Shown in pieces: positions 45,301 through 53,804 of a stretch of 64,000 nt of DNA. The translations under genes and the position numbers were made by a program. Below the pieces are notes generated by a model, which was not told the origin of the DNA, searched no databases, and was given only the letters and a program-made list of their open reading frames with translations. The stretch lies in contig NC_004722.1 of the NCBI RefSeq assembly GCF_000007825.1, positions 3,884,501 through 3,948,500 of the forward strand, written 5' to 3'. This DNA comes from Bacillus cereus ATCC 14579 (GTDB taxonomy: Bacteria > Bacillota > Bacilli > Bacillales > Bacillaceae_G). Every line of letters begins with the position of its first letter. The first letter of the stretch is position 1.

Positions 45301-45797
45301 GATGCTTTAATAATAATCGGGTAATCATACTTTTCAGCAAATTTTTCGACTTCTTCTAATGAATTTACTGGACCATCACTACCAGGTATAACTGGAATTT
45401 GTGCTAGCTGCGCTTGTGTTCTTGCTTTCACTTTATCTCCAAACATATCTAAATGCTTACTTTTCGGACCGATAAAGATAATTCCTTCTTCTTCACAACG
45501 TTTAGCGAATTGAATATTTTCTGACAAGAAACCATATCCAGGGTGGATTGCATCTACATGATTACTTTTTGCAATCTCAATAATGCCTTCAATATCTAGA
45601 TAAGCATCAATTGGTTTTTTTCCTTCCCCAACTAAATAGGACTCATCGGCTTTATAGCGATGATAAGAACCACTATCCTCTTTAGAATAGATTGCAACTG
45701 TTTTTAATCCAAGTTCCGAACAAGCTCGAAACACACGAATTGCAATCTCTCCACGGTTAGCTACCAATACTTTTTGAATACGTTGCAGCTTTGTCAT
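42351..45797 (-). CDS. pyc: Pyruvate carboxylase
   Basis: Biotin enzyme converting pyruvate to oxaloacetate for anaplerosis. The 1148 residues contain the biotin carboxylase domain (about 1-455, Gly-rich ATP loop IIKASLGGGGRGMRIV) and the carboxyltransferase TIM barrel (about 530-800, DTTFRDAHQSLLATR). A tetramerisation region follows. The C-terminal biotin carrier has the biotinylated Lys in ITEAMKMET. It lies between ctaA and ftsW as in B. subtilis. The ATG has AGGGGG upstream. Confidence 0.98.
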   Translation of the reverse strand: MTKLQRIQKVLVANRGEIAIRVFRACSELGLKTVAIYSKEDSGSYHRYKADESYLVGEGKKPIDAYLDIEGIIEIAKSNHVDAIHPGYGFLSENIQFAKRCEEEGIIFIGPKSKHLDMFGDKVKARTQAQLAQIPVIPGSDGPVNSLEEVEKFAEKYDYPIIIKASLGGGGRGMRIVRTSEELGESYNRAKSEAKAAFGNDEVYVEKFVEKPKHIEVQILADEEGNVVHLYERDCSVQRRHQKVVEIAPSVSLSDDLRQRICDAAVKLTKNVNYLNAGTVEFLVKDDEFYFIEVNPRVQVEHTITEMITGVDIVQSQILIADGHSLHSKMVGVPKQEEVVVHGFAIQSRVTTEDPLNNFMPDTGKIMAYRSGGGFGVRLDTGNSFQGAVITPYYDSLLVKVTTWALTFEQAAAKMERNLKEFRIRGIKTNIPFLENVVKHKNFLSGEYDTSFIDASPELFLFPKRKDRGTKMLNYIGTVTVNGFPGVGKKEKPIFPDARIPCLKHSEPIQNGTKQILDERGADGLVKWVQDQKRVLLTDTTFRDAHQSLLATRIRTKDLHQIAEPTARMLPNLFSAEMWGGATFDVAYRFLKEDPWERLLDLREKMPNVLFQMLLRSSNAVGYKNYPDNLIQKFVECSAQAGIDVFRIFDSLNWVEGMRVAIDAVRDTGKIAEATMCYTGDIHDPLRSKYDLNYYKNLAKELEASGAHILGIKDMAGLLKPNAAYDLVSALKETVSIPIHLHTHDTSGNGILTYTKAIEAGVDIVDVAVSSMAGQTSQPSANTLYYALGGNERQPDVNIDSLEKLSHYWEDVRKYYAPFESGMNAPHTEVYMHEMPGGQYSNLQQQAKAVGLGDRFDEVKVMYRRVNDMFGDIVKVTPSSKVVGDMALFMVQNHLTEQDVLERGHAMDFPGSVVEMFSGDLGQPYGGFPKELQKIILKGKEPLTVRPGELLEPVDFEALKEELFHKLGREVTIFDVVAYALYPKVFMDYEKVAELYGNVSVLDTPTFFYGMRLGEEIDVEIEQGKTLMVKLVSIGEPQPDGNRVLYLEFNGQPREIIVKDESVKATVAQRVKGNRENPNHISATMPGTVIKVVVKEGDEVKKGDSMAITEAMKMETTVQAPFNGKVKKVYVNDGDAIQTGDLLIELDH

Positions 45798-46093
45798 GAT
45801 TTTCCCCCTCTACTTTCCTACCACTCTAGAGATAAAATATATACACACCTTAAAAAGCGTGAAGTTCTTCACTTTCCACATTATATTATACTTAGAAAGC
45901 TTCACTTTATTTTTATCCATCATACCTTATTTTTTAACAAATGATAAGTTTTCTGTGCAATTTGTTTCACAAAAATAGTATAGCATACCTCTTCCTTTTC
46001 TAACAACTTAATTGTATATCACATTAAACTAAATGTGATATATTTTTTAACCGGAAGATACATTAATACATCACATTTAAAACTACTTAAAAA
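45798..46093. other. Gene-free region upstream of pyc
   Basis: AT-rich. It contains an 11-bp inverted repeat TATATCACATT (46015-46025) / AATGTGATATA (46032-46042) with a 6-nt centre, and a smaller dyad GTGAAG/CTTCAC near 45862-45875. TATAAT-like sequences read toward pyc, but no clear -35 was found. Confidence 0.5.
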
Positions 46094-46135
46094 TAAAAAC
46101 ACATCATGCTCTAAAGCACAATGTGTTTTTATTTT
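46094..46135 (-). terminator. Terminator of ftsW
   Basis: AAAAACACAT...TGCT/AGCA...ATGTGTTTTT two-part stem at the ftsW stop, with T/A-rich tail on the minus strand. Confidence 0.75.
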
Positions 46136-47307
46136 ACAACTACAAGATGTGGTCCATTTTGTTCTTTTTCTTTCATTAATCCATTCTGTTGTTTCTCTTG
46201 TCGTTTCACGTGACTAGCAATATTGAGTAGTATCCCCATCGCAAGTAGATTAGCTATTAAGGAACTTCCACCATAACTAATAAATGGTAAAGGCACTCCC
46301 GTAAGCGGTATTAATCCAGACATACCACCAACATTAACAAAAGTTTGTACTCCTATTAAACTTGCAATTCCGATTGCAATTAAACTTCCAAAAGGATCGT
46401 TACATTTTTGAGCAATCCTGAATGAACGAATAATAATAAGTAGCAAGCAAATTAAAATAATAGCTACACCAATAAAACCTAATTCTTCAGATATAATAGC
46501 CATAATAAAATCTGTTTGCGGTTCTGGTAAATATCCATATTTTTGCACACTATTTCCTAATCCTCGACCATTTAGCCCTCCTGAAGCAATTCCAATAAAA
46601 GAATTTACTAATTGGAATCCATCATTCTGAGGATCATTGAATGGATCAAGAAAAACTGAAAAACGTGCCTTTTGATATCCACTTAATTTATAATTAGCCA
46701 AAAAATATAGAGCTGGAATCCATACTATAGAAGTTAAAACAATTCGTTTAATCCATAAATTAATCCTTACTCCTGAACAAAGAAACATAATCCCTACTGT
46801 TCCTGCAATTAACAAATCGGTACCTAAATCATTTTGCTTTAAAATTAAAAACATTGCCATTCCAACAAATCCAAGTGTAAGTCCCGACCCTTTAAAAACA
46901 GGTGTATTTGTTTCTTGTCTCCTTGCAAAAAAGCGAGCTAATATAATAATAATCGATAGTTTAACAAATTCAGCAGGCTGTATACCTAATATCCAACCTT
47001 TTGCACCATTTATTTCCTTACCAAAAATCAAGGCTGCTGCTAGTAAAGCAATACTCCCTAGCCCCATCGCGGATAAAATTATTCGTTTCCTCCAAAACTT
47101 ATAAGGTAACGAAGCTACAATTACTAACAATACCGTTCCAATAGCTAAAGTTATTAATTGTTTTTTAAAAAAGTAATTTGCCGGCCAGTTATGCCTCGAA
47201 ATCGCAACAATGGAACTAGAACTATATACCATTATTACTCCCAGCACACATAAGATAACAAGAGGAAGTAATAATGAATAATCCATTGATTTCCATACTT
47301 TTTTCAT
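46129..47307 (-). CDS. ftsW: FtsW, divisome SEDS glycosyltransferase
   Basis: Polymerises septal peptidoglycan from lipid II with PBP 2B. The 392 residues form about ten membrane segments. SEDS motifs are GAKGWILGIQPAEFVKLS, YLPEPQTDFIMAIISEELGF and GVPLPFISYGGSS. The cytoplasmic C-terminal tail is basic and Lys/Gln-rich. Location beside pyc is that of B. subtilis ylaO/ftsW; it is paralogous to SpoVE at 7.2-8.3 kb. The ATG follows GAGGAAATGAA. Confidence 0.94.
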   Translation of the reverse strand: MKKVWKSMDYSLLLPLVILCVLGVIMVYSSSSIVAISRHNWPANYFFKKQLITLAIGTVLLVIVASLPYKFWRKRIILSAMGLGSIALLAAALIFGKEINGAKGWILGIQPAEFVKLSIIIILARFFARRQETNTPVFKGSGLTLGFVGMAMFLILKQNDLGTDLLIAGTVGIMFLCSGVRINLWIKRIVLTSIVWIPALYFLANYKLSGYQKARFSVFLDPFNDPQNDGFQLVNSFIGIASGGLNGRGLGNSVQKYGYLPEPQTDFIMAIISEELGFIGVAIILICLLLIIIRSFRIAQKCNDPFGSLIAIGIASLIGVQTFVNVGGMSGLIPLTGVPLPFISYGGSSLIANLLAMGILLNIASHVKRQEKQQNGLMKEKEQNGPHLVVVK

Positions 47308-47385
47308 TTCATTTCCTCTTTCTGTTTCAATTTAATTATTGGAGTATTCCATATGTACATTGATTCTTCCTGCTTTATTATACAA

Positions 47386-47418
47386 ATAAAAAGCTCAAAC
47401 TAATTTAGTTTGAGCCCC
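47386..47418 (-). terminator. Terminator of ylaN
   Basis: GCTCAAACTAA/TTAGTTTGAGC stem with almost no loop; on the minus strand followed by TTTTTATTTG. Confidence 0.85.
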
Positions 47419-47432
47419 CTTATTTGAACCCG

Positions 47433-47720
47433 TTATTGTTGTTTGTTTGTAAATGCTTCATGAAGTGCAGATAACTCACGTTCGAGCTCACCTAACATTG
47501 CTTTCCCTTGTTCTTCTGCAATAAGACCAAGGCGAACTGCAAAATCGACCTCGCGGGATAGTCCAAACATTTGTGTGTCTAACACTTCTTCATATAATGG
47601 ACATTGCGGCATTGTAAGATGGTCCATTTGCACCTTAATAAGTCTTAAAATCTTCTCTGCATCCGCTTGTAGAAGGGCTAGTGCCTTTTCCTGATGATTT
47701 GCTACTGTCTCAGACGCCAA
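47433..47720 (-). CDS. ylaN: YlaN, iron-responsive Fur-interacting protein family
   Basis: A 95-residue helical protein of the UPF0358/DUF1507 family. In B. subtilis YlaN is conditionally essential under iron limitation and was recently linked to Fur regulation. The core here is [44 protein letters not shown] in part. The start is a TTG at 47720 with GGAGGG 7 nt upstream, which decides it over a frame reaching back to 47876. It is divergent from ylaL. Confidence 0.9.
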
Positions 47721-47875
47721 ATTGATTCCCTCCGTTTCCGTCCTACTCTCCTCTATCCTATCTATTAATATTAGCGATAGTTTTAATAAATTGCAATAGA
47801 AACATTTTTTGTGACAACAGTGTCTAATACTATTATACTGAAAAGTGGGAGTATAACACAAATGGGGGAACAACA

Positions 47876-48373
47876 ATGAGCGAAATTTTATTTATTAACG
47901 GAAAAGTACGTTTTCCAATCACTATTGATCCAACTGTTTGGATCTTTGATGATCGAAAAGTAGATTTGACAACTTACTTTGATGAAACTAGAGAAAACAC
48001 GTCTGAACTAGAAACTTATTTAAAAAACACTTCAGAACATTGGGATCGCGAAATCCGTGATGGTGCCGCTTTTCCTCCAATACAACAAAGTGTGAAGAAA
48101 TATAAAAAAGAACAGCTGATTACTGGAACATTTGGTATACCATTTCATCCATTCCTTGCTAACGCTGAAATTTTAGAGGACGCTACGCAAGTTGAAATTG
48201 AAACGGTAGATCATACAATGACACTTCCATTAGAAACTGTCAAAAATGCTATACTAGGCTTTTCAAAAGAAGGAAAACCATTAAAAGAAGACGGGCCTGT
48301 TCATCTCTATTTCAACGATGGATCTAATCAACAAAATCCAATCCGTAACATCCGTAAATTTACAATTATTTAA
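47876..48373 (+). CDS. ylaL: YlaL-like protein of unknown function
   Basis: A 165-residue soluble protein beginning MSEILFINGKVRFPITIDPTVWIFDDRK. No enzyme motif is recognised. Its position between the phoH-like gene and ylaN matches B. subtilis ylaL. The GGGGGAA site precedes the ATG, and it converges on the phoH-like gene with a shared terminator. Confidence 0.8.
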   Translation: MSEILFINGKVRFPITIDPTVWIFDDRKVDLTTYFDETRENTSELETYLKNTSEHWDREIRDGAAFPPIQQSVKKYKKEQLITGTFGIPFHPFLANAEILEDATQVEIETVDHTMTLPLETVKNAILGFSKEGKPLKEDGPVHLYFNDGSNQQNPIRNIRKFTII

Positions 48374-48407
48374 AGAAAAGGAGTGAGCTTAAGCTCACTC
48401 CTTTTTA
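48374..48407. terminator. Bidirectional terminator between ylaL and phoH-like gene
   Basis: AAAGGAGTGAGC/GCTCACTCCTTT 12-bp stem with a 4-nt loop and A/T flanks. Confidence 0.92.
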
Positions 48408-49733
48408 CAATAAATCTGCTGCTAGTTGAGCTAAATTAGATCGCTCCCCTTTAACAAACTTCACATGACCACTAATACGCTGTTCTTTAAACTTCTCTAC
48501 AACATACGTTAAGCCATTATTATATTCATCTAAATATGGGTGATCAATTTGCTGAGGATCTCCCATCAATACAATCTTACTCTTTTCCCCTACCCTAGTT
48601 AATATCGTCTTCACTTCATGCTTTGTTAAATTTTGTGCTTCGTCAATGATAATGAACTGATCTGGAATACTTCTCCCGCGTATATAAGTAAGGGCTTCTA
48701 CTTCAATCGAACCCATTCCAGCTAAAATAGCATCTAACTCTCCTGGCTTTTTCGTATTAAATAAATACTCTAGGTTATCAAAAATTGGCTGCATCCATGG
48801 TCTTAATTTTTCTTCTTTTTCTCCTGGTAAATAACCGATATCTTTTCCGACTGGAACAATTGGTCTTGCCACAAGTAATTTTTTATATAACCCTAAGTCT
48901 TCTGTTTGCATAAGTCCCGAAGCTAACGCAAGTAACGTTTTTCCTGTGCCGGCTTTCCCCGTTAACGTTACAAGCGGAATATCTTCACGAAGCAACAATT
49001 CTAATCCCATAATTTGCTGCACGTTTCGTGGTCGTATCCCCCACACTTGTTCATTGTGAAAAATAAGTTTCTTTACCTTCTTCCCTAAGTGATCCACAAT
49101 GCCAAGCGCAGAACTAGAGCCCCCTAATGCATCTTTCATTACTACAAATTGATTTGGGTAAAAAGGATGATTCGCAATTTCAGATAGAGGCAATTCACCT
49201 TTCTCATAAAAATAATCCAATTGTTCTTTTGATATATATCCTTCTAAAAAACCAGAATATATATTTTCTACTTCAATTACGCGATCACTTAAATAATCTT
49301 CAGCCTTCAAACCAATTGCATCAGCTTTTACCCTTACGAGTACATCTTTACTTACTAAAATAACAGACTTCCCGTCCTCTTTTTCCTGTTCTTCTAAAGA
49401 TAGATTTTTTGCTACAGCTAAAATTCGATTATCATTTGTTTTTTCTACAAAAATATCTTGTAGTTGCACAAATGAACGATGGTTCAATTCAATACGAAAT
49501 GTTCCGCCGTTTTCTAGCGGGATACTTTCATGCAGCTTTCCTATTTCACGAAATTTATCTATTAACTTAGATACATAACGAGCGTTTCTTCCTACTTCAT
49601 CCATATAACGTTTTTTCGAATCAACCTCTTCTAATACAACTGCTGGAATCACTACTTCATTGGTTTCAAATGAAAAAATAGATAAAGGATCCTGCAAAAG
49701 TACATTCGTATCTAACACATAAATTTTATCCAA
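48405..49733 (-). CDS. ylaK: PIN-PhoH ATPase (PhoH2/YlaK family)
   Basis: A 442-residue fusion of an N-terminal PIN nuclease domain (KIYVLDTNVLLQDPLSIF; acidic active-site residues) with a PhoH-type P-loop ATPase (Walker A TGKAGTGKTLLA, Walker B FIIIDEAQNLT). PhoH2 proteins of this build show RNA helicase/RNase activity in mycobacteria; the in vivo role in Bacillus is unknown. The start is a TTG at 49733 with CAGGGGG 7 nt upstream, giving the usual N-terminus; the frame to 49754 lacks support. Confidence 0.92.
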   Translation of the reverse strand: MDKIYVLDTNVLLQDPLSIFSFETNEVVIPAVVLEEVDSKKRYMDEVGRNARYVSKLIDKFREIGKLHESIPLENGGTFRIELNHRSFVQLQDIFVEKTNDNRILAVAKNLSLEEQEKEDGKSVILVSKDVLVRVKADAIGLKAEDYLSDRVIEVENIYSGFLEGYISKEQLDYFYEKGELPLSEIANHPFYPNQFVVMKDALGGSSSALGIVDHLGKKVKKLIFHNEQVWGIRPRNVQQIMGLELLLREDIPLVTLTGKAGTGKTLLALASGLMQTEDLGLYKKLLVARPIVPVGKDIGYLPGEKEEKLRPWMQPIFDNLEYLFNTKKPGELDAILAGMGSIEVEALTYIRGRSIPDQFIIIDEAQNLTKHEVKTILTRVGEKSKIVLMGDPQQIDHPYLDEYNNGLTYVVEKFKEQRISGHVKFVKGERSNLAQLAADLL

Positions 49734-49979
49734 CCTGTTACCCCCTGACTCCACTTTTAAATTTGTAGAACAAGGGTTTCATCCATAAAATATGGACGAA
49801 CCATTGTTATAATTATATGTACCGTGTAAACGAGGTAGAATCGAAAATCATAGTCATTAAACCTTTTATTTATTCTTTATTCATTTCTATTCAATATATT
49901 ACTTTTTATTATAATTATTAACGTTAAATCACAATAACCGACTACAAAAGTGAATAAACGAATTTCTTATTTAGCATCT

Positions 49980-50435
49980 TTATAATTCTCTTATCCCTAC
50001 TAACACTTCGTTATCCAGCTTTTTCGCTGCCCGAAGATCATATGTTTTTTCATATGTTGGTTCAATTGCAAGTTTCGCTCCATAAAACATAACATCACGC
50101 ACTTCTTGCACCTTTACTTCTATTACAGTTAATTTTAGAGAAATACCTTCCATTCTATCTGTCAAAATTTCACCTGCACCACTTATAGAAAATACGGATT
50201 CATTCGCCATTATAGTCAATACCACACCTGTATTATGACGTATATTTTCCACAATACGTGAACGTTGATCTACTGCAAATCGAATACTAGTTTCACTCAC
50301 TGCATACACCCAAGAAATAGCACTTACGTTAGGAACTTGTTTTTCGAAATCTGTCGTTGCTATCATAACAATACACTCTTTACGCAACGTTTGTACTAAA
50401 TCCTCTGTTAAGGTAGGCTCTACTACATTCGCCAT
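49980..50435 (-). CDS. Pyridoxamine 5'-phosphate oxidase-like FMN-binding protein
   Basis: A 150-residue split-barrel protein. The segment VMIATTDFEKQVPNVSAISWVYAV resembles the flavin-binding barrel of PNPOx-like proteins. It is short for a true PdxH, so substrate and cofactor (FMN or F420-like) are uncertain. The start is the ATG at 50435 with GGAGGTG 5-6 nt upstream, preferred over a longer frame to 50513. It is divergent from ylaI. Confidence 0.75.
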   Translation of the reverse strand: MANVVEPTLTEDLVQTLRKECIVMIATTDFEKQVPNVSAISWVYAVSETSIRFAVDQRSRIVENIRHNTGVVLTIMANESVFSISGAGEILTDRMEGISLKLTVIEVKVQEVRDVMFYGAKLAIEPTYEKTYDLRAAKKLDNEVLVGIREL

Positions 50436-50580
50436 ATTTTCACCTCCAAATATACTTGGTATATCCTTATCATAACTTATTTTTTGAATTGCGAAAATAT
50501 TATTTTTTCCCACTATTATTCAAAAACATTATACTTCCATGATATACTTATACTGATAGAATTCGTATTGAGGTGACGAA

Positions 50581-50781
50581 ATGAGAGTCAAATGTATGAT
50601 TTGTGATAAAAAAGATATGTTAGATGATGAAAATCCTATGGCAAAAAAACTGCGTAATCGCCCTATTCATACATATATGTGCATGGAATGTTCGGAACGA
50701 ATTGCAGAGCGTACAATGGAACGTCATGCAAGTGGTAATTTCCGATTATATCGTGATAAAAAAATCGAAGATGATTGGTAA
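50581..50781 (+). CDS. ylaI: YlaI, DUF2197 zinc-ribbon-like protein
   Basis: A 66-residue protein with two CxxC motifs (CMICDKK near residue 5 and CMECSER near 37), probably a zinc ribbon, and a basic C-terminus. Function unknown; it holds the position of B. subtilis ylaI. GAGGTGACGA precedes the ATG. Confidence 0.85.
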   Translation: MRVKCMICDKKDMLDDENPMAKKLRNRPIHTYMCMECSERIAERTMERHASGNFRLYRDKKIEDDW

Positions 50782-50786
50782 AATGT

Positions 50787-50842
50787 AAATAAGTCCTTAC
50801 TCATATAAATAAGTCCTTACTCATATAGATAAGGACTTATTT
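50787..50842. terminator. Terminator with a tandemly duplicated 5' arm
   Basis: A 20-bp unit (AAATAAGTCCTTACTCATAT) occurs twice head to tail at 50787-50806 and 50807-50826. It is followed by the complementary arm TAAGGACTTATTT (50830-50842) and T-rich sequence. Either copy can pair with the single 3' arm. It serves ylaI and, from the other side, the 50837-51112 gene. Confidence 0.8.
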
Positions 50843-51112
50843 ATATTTTTCTGGTTCACGATTCATCTGATCCAAAAAACAATCAATGGCTTCTAACGGA
50901 AACCTTGCAGATTTCCGTTCTCCATTTATTTCATATGTAATTAAATACATTTCCTCGTTCTTTTCGACTTCCACATTTCTTAATTTATGTTCTTCATATA
51001 CCATATTTTGAAATAACAAATATGTTTCTTTTGCAGCACTATCATCTGGACGTGCTTCCGCAACTGTTTTAATTGTTAACCAATTATATAGTGCATCTTG
51101 TACTGAACGCAT
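50837..51112 (-). CDS. Conserved small protein of unknown function
   Basis: A 91-residue soluble, acidic protein (MRSVQDALYNWLTIKTVAEARPDD...). I do not recognise a domain. The GGGGAG site before the ATG and a 15-nt distance to ylaH suggest it is real and co-transcribed with ylaH. Its stop codon lies within the terminator stem. Confidence 0.7.
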   Translation of the reverse strand: MRSVQDALYNWLTIKTVAEARPDDSAAKETYLLFQNMVYEEHKLRNVEVEKNEEMYLITYEINGERKSARFPLEAIDCFLDQMNREPEKYK

Positions 51113-51127
51113 GAAAACTCCCCTTTC

Positions 51128-51430
51128 TTATCCTGCTTTTTGTTGTTTCGCTTGACGCAAACGCAGTCTATAAATTCCAAGTACAATTGCCGCTACAACA
51201 AGTCCTTCTCCAACAGGTAAAAACACAGCAAAAAAGGTTAATACTGTGCATCCAATTGCTAATGATATGTATATCACAATATTTTTTAGTACAGACAACT
51301 TTCTAGCAAACCCTAAATTATAAACGAGAGCACTTAATATAATAATCGTCCCATAAAGTAACCACATTCCTAACTCTGGATTTTCATCTACCTTACACAA
51401 TTTTGCAAAAAAAGACATCCTTTCTAACAC
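51128..51430 (-). CDS. ylaH: YlaH-like membrane protein
   Basis: A 100-residue protein with three hydrophobic segments (LLYGTIIILSALVYNLGF, IVIYISLAIGCTVLTFFAVF, GLVVAAIVLGIY) and a basic tail; the YlaH family, function unknown. The start is taken as GTG at 51430 with a GGGGGGG site; an ATG at 51418 is also possible. Confidence 0.8.
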   Translation of the reverse strand: MLERMSFFAKLCKVDENPELGMWLLYGTIIILSALVYNLGFARKLSVLKNIVIYISLAIGCTVLTFFAVFLPVGEGLVVAAIVLGIYRLRLRQAKQQKAG

Positions 51431-51547
51431 ACTCTTCCCCCCCTAGCAGTAAAATGCAATTTTCTTTATACACTTAATACAAGAGTAACTCGCAAAAAAA
51501 ATACTGTCCACAAAAAAAGAGTAAATATTCTAAAAAATAAACAAAAT

Positions 51548-51589
51548 AAAAAAACAACGCCCTTTATAAAGGGCGTTGTTTTTTTATTT
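51548..51589 (-). terminator. Terminator of typA
   Basis: ACAACGCCCTTTATAAAGGGCGTTGT long palindromic stem with A and T runs ending at the typA stop. Confidence 0.92.
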
Positions 51590-53434
51590 TTACGCTTCAA
51601 CAGATTTCTTTTTCTTAGCAGCTCTTTCGCGCTCACTCTTATCAAGAATCTTTTTACGTAGACGAATTGATTCTGGAGTTACTTCACAGAACTCGTCATC
51701 GTTTAAGTACTCTAATGATTCTTCTAAAGTCATTAGGCGTGGTTTCTTCATTGTTGAAGTTTGATCTTTCGTCGCAGAACGAATGTTAGTTTGTTGTTTC
51801 ATTTTCACAACGTTAACTGTTAAGTCGTTCTCACGAGTGTGTTCTCCGACAATCATACCAGCATATACTTCTGTACCTGGTTCAACGAAGATTACACCAC
51901 GGTCTTCAACTTGCATAATACCGTATTGTGATGCTTTTCCTGTTTCAAGTGAAACTAGAACACCTTGGCGACGTCCACCAACTTGTCCAGCGTGTACTGG
52001 TTGGTAGCAATCGAATGTATGGTTTAAAATACCGTAACCACGAGTTAATGTTAAGAATTCTGTTGTGTAACCAATTAAACCACGTGCTGGAACCATGAAA
52101 GTAAGACGAACTTGACCGTTTCCGTTATTCACCATATCTAACATTTCACCTTTACGTGCACCCATAGATTCCATAATAGAACCAGTGTATTCTTCAGGTA
52201 CATCGATTTGTACGCGCTCTACAGGCTCACATCTTACGCCATCAACTTCTTTAATGATTACTTCTGGCTTAGATACTTGTAATTCATAACCTTCACGACG
52301 CATGTTTTCAATTAAGATAGATAAATGTAGTTCCCCACGTCCAGATACGATCCACGCATCAGGAGAATCTGTATTATCTACACGTAAACTTACATCTGTT
52401 TCTAATTGTGAACGAAGACGCTCTTCAATTTTACGAGATGTAATGTATTTACCTTCACGACCTGCAAATGGGCTGTTATTTACAAGGAACGTCATTTGTA
52501 GTGTTGGCTCATCAATACGTAATAATGGTAACGCATCTTGATGTTCAACTGGACATACTGTTTCACCTACGTTAATGTCTTCCATACCAGAAACGGCTAC
52601 TAAGTCCCCTGCTTTTGCTTCTTCAATTTCTTGACGTTTTAATCCCATGTAACCGAATAATTTCGTTACGCGGAATTGCTTCACGCTTCCGTCTACTTTC
52701 ATTAAAGCAACTTGTTGTCCAACCTTCATTGTACCGCGGAATACGCGACCAACTCCAATACGTCCAACGTAGTCGTTGTAATCAAGAAGTGCTACTTGGA
52801 ATTGAAGTGGCTCTTCGCTGTTATCAATTGGTGCTGGAATATGTTCGATAATTGTATCGAATAATGATTTCATATTCTCTTCTTGATTTGCTGGATTTGA
52901 ATCTAAGCTTGCTGTTCCGTTCATTGCTGATGCAAATACAACTGGGAACTCTAATTGATCTTCGTTTGCACCAAGCTCAATGAATAAGTCGATTACTTCA
53001 TCAACTACTTCATCTGGACGAGCGAAGTCACGGTCAATTTTGTTTACAACTACGATTGGAGTTAAGTTTTGCTCAAGAGCTTTCTTTAAAACAAATCGTG
53101 TTTGTGGCATACAACCTTCATATGCATCAACAACAAGTAAAACACCATCAACCATTTTCATGATACGTTCTACTTCTCCACCGAAGTCAGCGTGACCAGG
53201 TGTATCTAAAATGTTAATTCTTTTATCTTCATAGTGAATCGCTGTATTTTTCGCTAAAATTGTAATACCGCGTTCTCTTTCTAGATCATTTGAATCCATT
53301 GCGCGTTCTTCAACGTGTTCGTTCGCACGGAAAGTCCCCGCTTGACGTAATAACTGGTCAACAAGTGTTGTTTTACCATGGTCAACGTGGGCAATAATTG
53401 CTATATTACGTAAATCTTGTCGTTTTTTCAACAT
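51590..53434 (-). CDS. typA: TypA/BipA ribosome-associated GTPase
   Basis: Translation-factor GTPase that helps 50S assembly, mainly at low temperature or stress. The 614 residues have the G1 loop AHVDHGKTTLVDQ, G2 ERGITI, G3 DTPGHADFGGEV and G4 NKIDRD. EF-G-like domains II, III and V follow, and a BipA-specific C-terminal domain ends in a Lys-rich tail (ERERAAKKKKSVEA). The start is the ATG at 53434 with AGGAG 7 nt upstream; the TTG two codons earlier is less likely. Confidence 0.97.
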   Translation of the reverse strand: MLKKRQDLRNIAIIAHVDHGKTTLVDQLLRQAGTFRANEHVEERAMDSNDLERERGITILAKNTAIHYEDKRINILDTPGHADFGGEVERIMKMVDGVLLVVDAYEGCMPQTRFVLKKALEQNLTPIVVVNKIDRDFARPDEVVDEVIDLFIELGANEDQLEFPVVFASAMNGTASLDSNPANQEENMKSLFDTIIEHIPAPIDNSEEPLQFQVALLDYNDYVGRIGVGRVFRGTMKVGQQVALMKVDGSVKQFRVTKLFGYMGLKRQEIEEAKAGDLVAVSGMEDINVGETVCPVEHQDALPLLRIDEPTLQMTFLVNNSPFAGREGKYITSRKIEERLRSQLETDVSLRVDNTDSPDAWIVSGRGELHLSILIENMRREGYELQVSKPEVIIKEVDGVRCEPVERVQIDVPEEYTGSIMESMGARKGEMLDMVNNGNGQVRLTFMVPARGLIGYTTEFLTLTRGYGILNHTFDCYQPVHAGQVGGRRQGVLVSLETGKASQYGIMQVEDRGVIFVEPGTEVYAGMIVGEHTRENDLTVNVVKMKQQTNIRSATKDQTSTMKKPRLMTLEESLEYLNDDEFCEVTPESIRLRKKILDKSERERAAKKKKSVEA

Positions 53435-53574
53435 GTCCAACTCCTAATGTCTTTTTAATCCTTCTCTATTATAAGAGCGAAGGGGATACAATAGCAATTA
53501 AAATAAAAGCAAGAATGAAAATATAGTTGTATTCTTACTTTTGTGAAAGTAAAATGAGATTGGAGGGTGAAGAA

Positions 53575-53754
53575 ATGGAACACATTCAATATCGCTTTTT
53601 ATTAACTGCAATTATCGGTGTTATTTTCTTAATCGGTATCGGCATTATGATTGCTGAAAATAGTCCAATCGGTATTATTATTTGCATTATCGGCACATTT
53701 GTTACAGTTGGATACGGTTTTGTAACAAAAAGAAAAATGCGCAAATCACAATAA
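53575..53754 (+). CDS. ylaF: YlaF-like membrane protein (DUF5325)
   Basis: A 59-residue protein with two membrane segments (FLLTAIIGVIFLIGIGIMI and IGIIICIIGTFVTVGYGF) and a basic C-terminus KRKMRKSQ. Function unknown. The start is the ATG at 53575 with GGAGGGTG upstream; the frame reaches back to 53527 without support. It converges on the yktC-type gene. Confidence 0.78.
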   Translation: MEHIQYRFLLTAIIGVIFLIGIGIMIAENSPIGIIICIIGTFVTVGYGFVTKRKMRKSQ

Positions 53755-53756
53755 CG

Positions 53757-53797
53757 CTAAAAAGTAAGAAGCTTATACACAGCCTCTTACTTTTTTT
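53757..53797. terminator. Bidirectional terminator between ylaF and yktC-type gene
   Basis: AAAAGTAAGA..GC/GC..TCTTACTTTT stem followed by T on the plus strand and A/T-rich on the other. Confidence 0.8.
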
Positions 53798-53804
53798 GTT
53801 GCTC

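Noticed and set aside
46015..46042. FNR/CRP-type site upstream of pyc
   Set aside because: The half-sites are in the wrong order (TCACA...TGTGA instead of TGTGA...TCACA).
50787..50826. Direct repeats that could start a CRISPR-like array
   Set aside because: Only two units, no spacers and no cas genes; it is part of a terminator.
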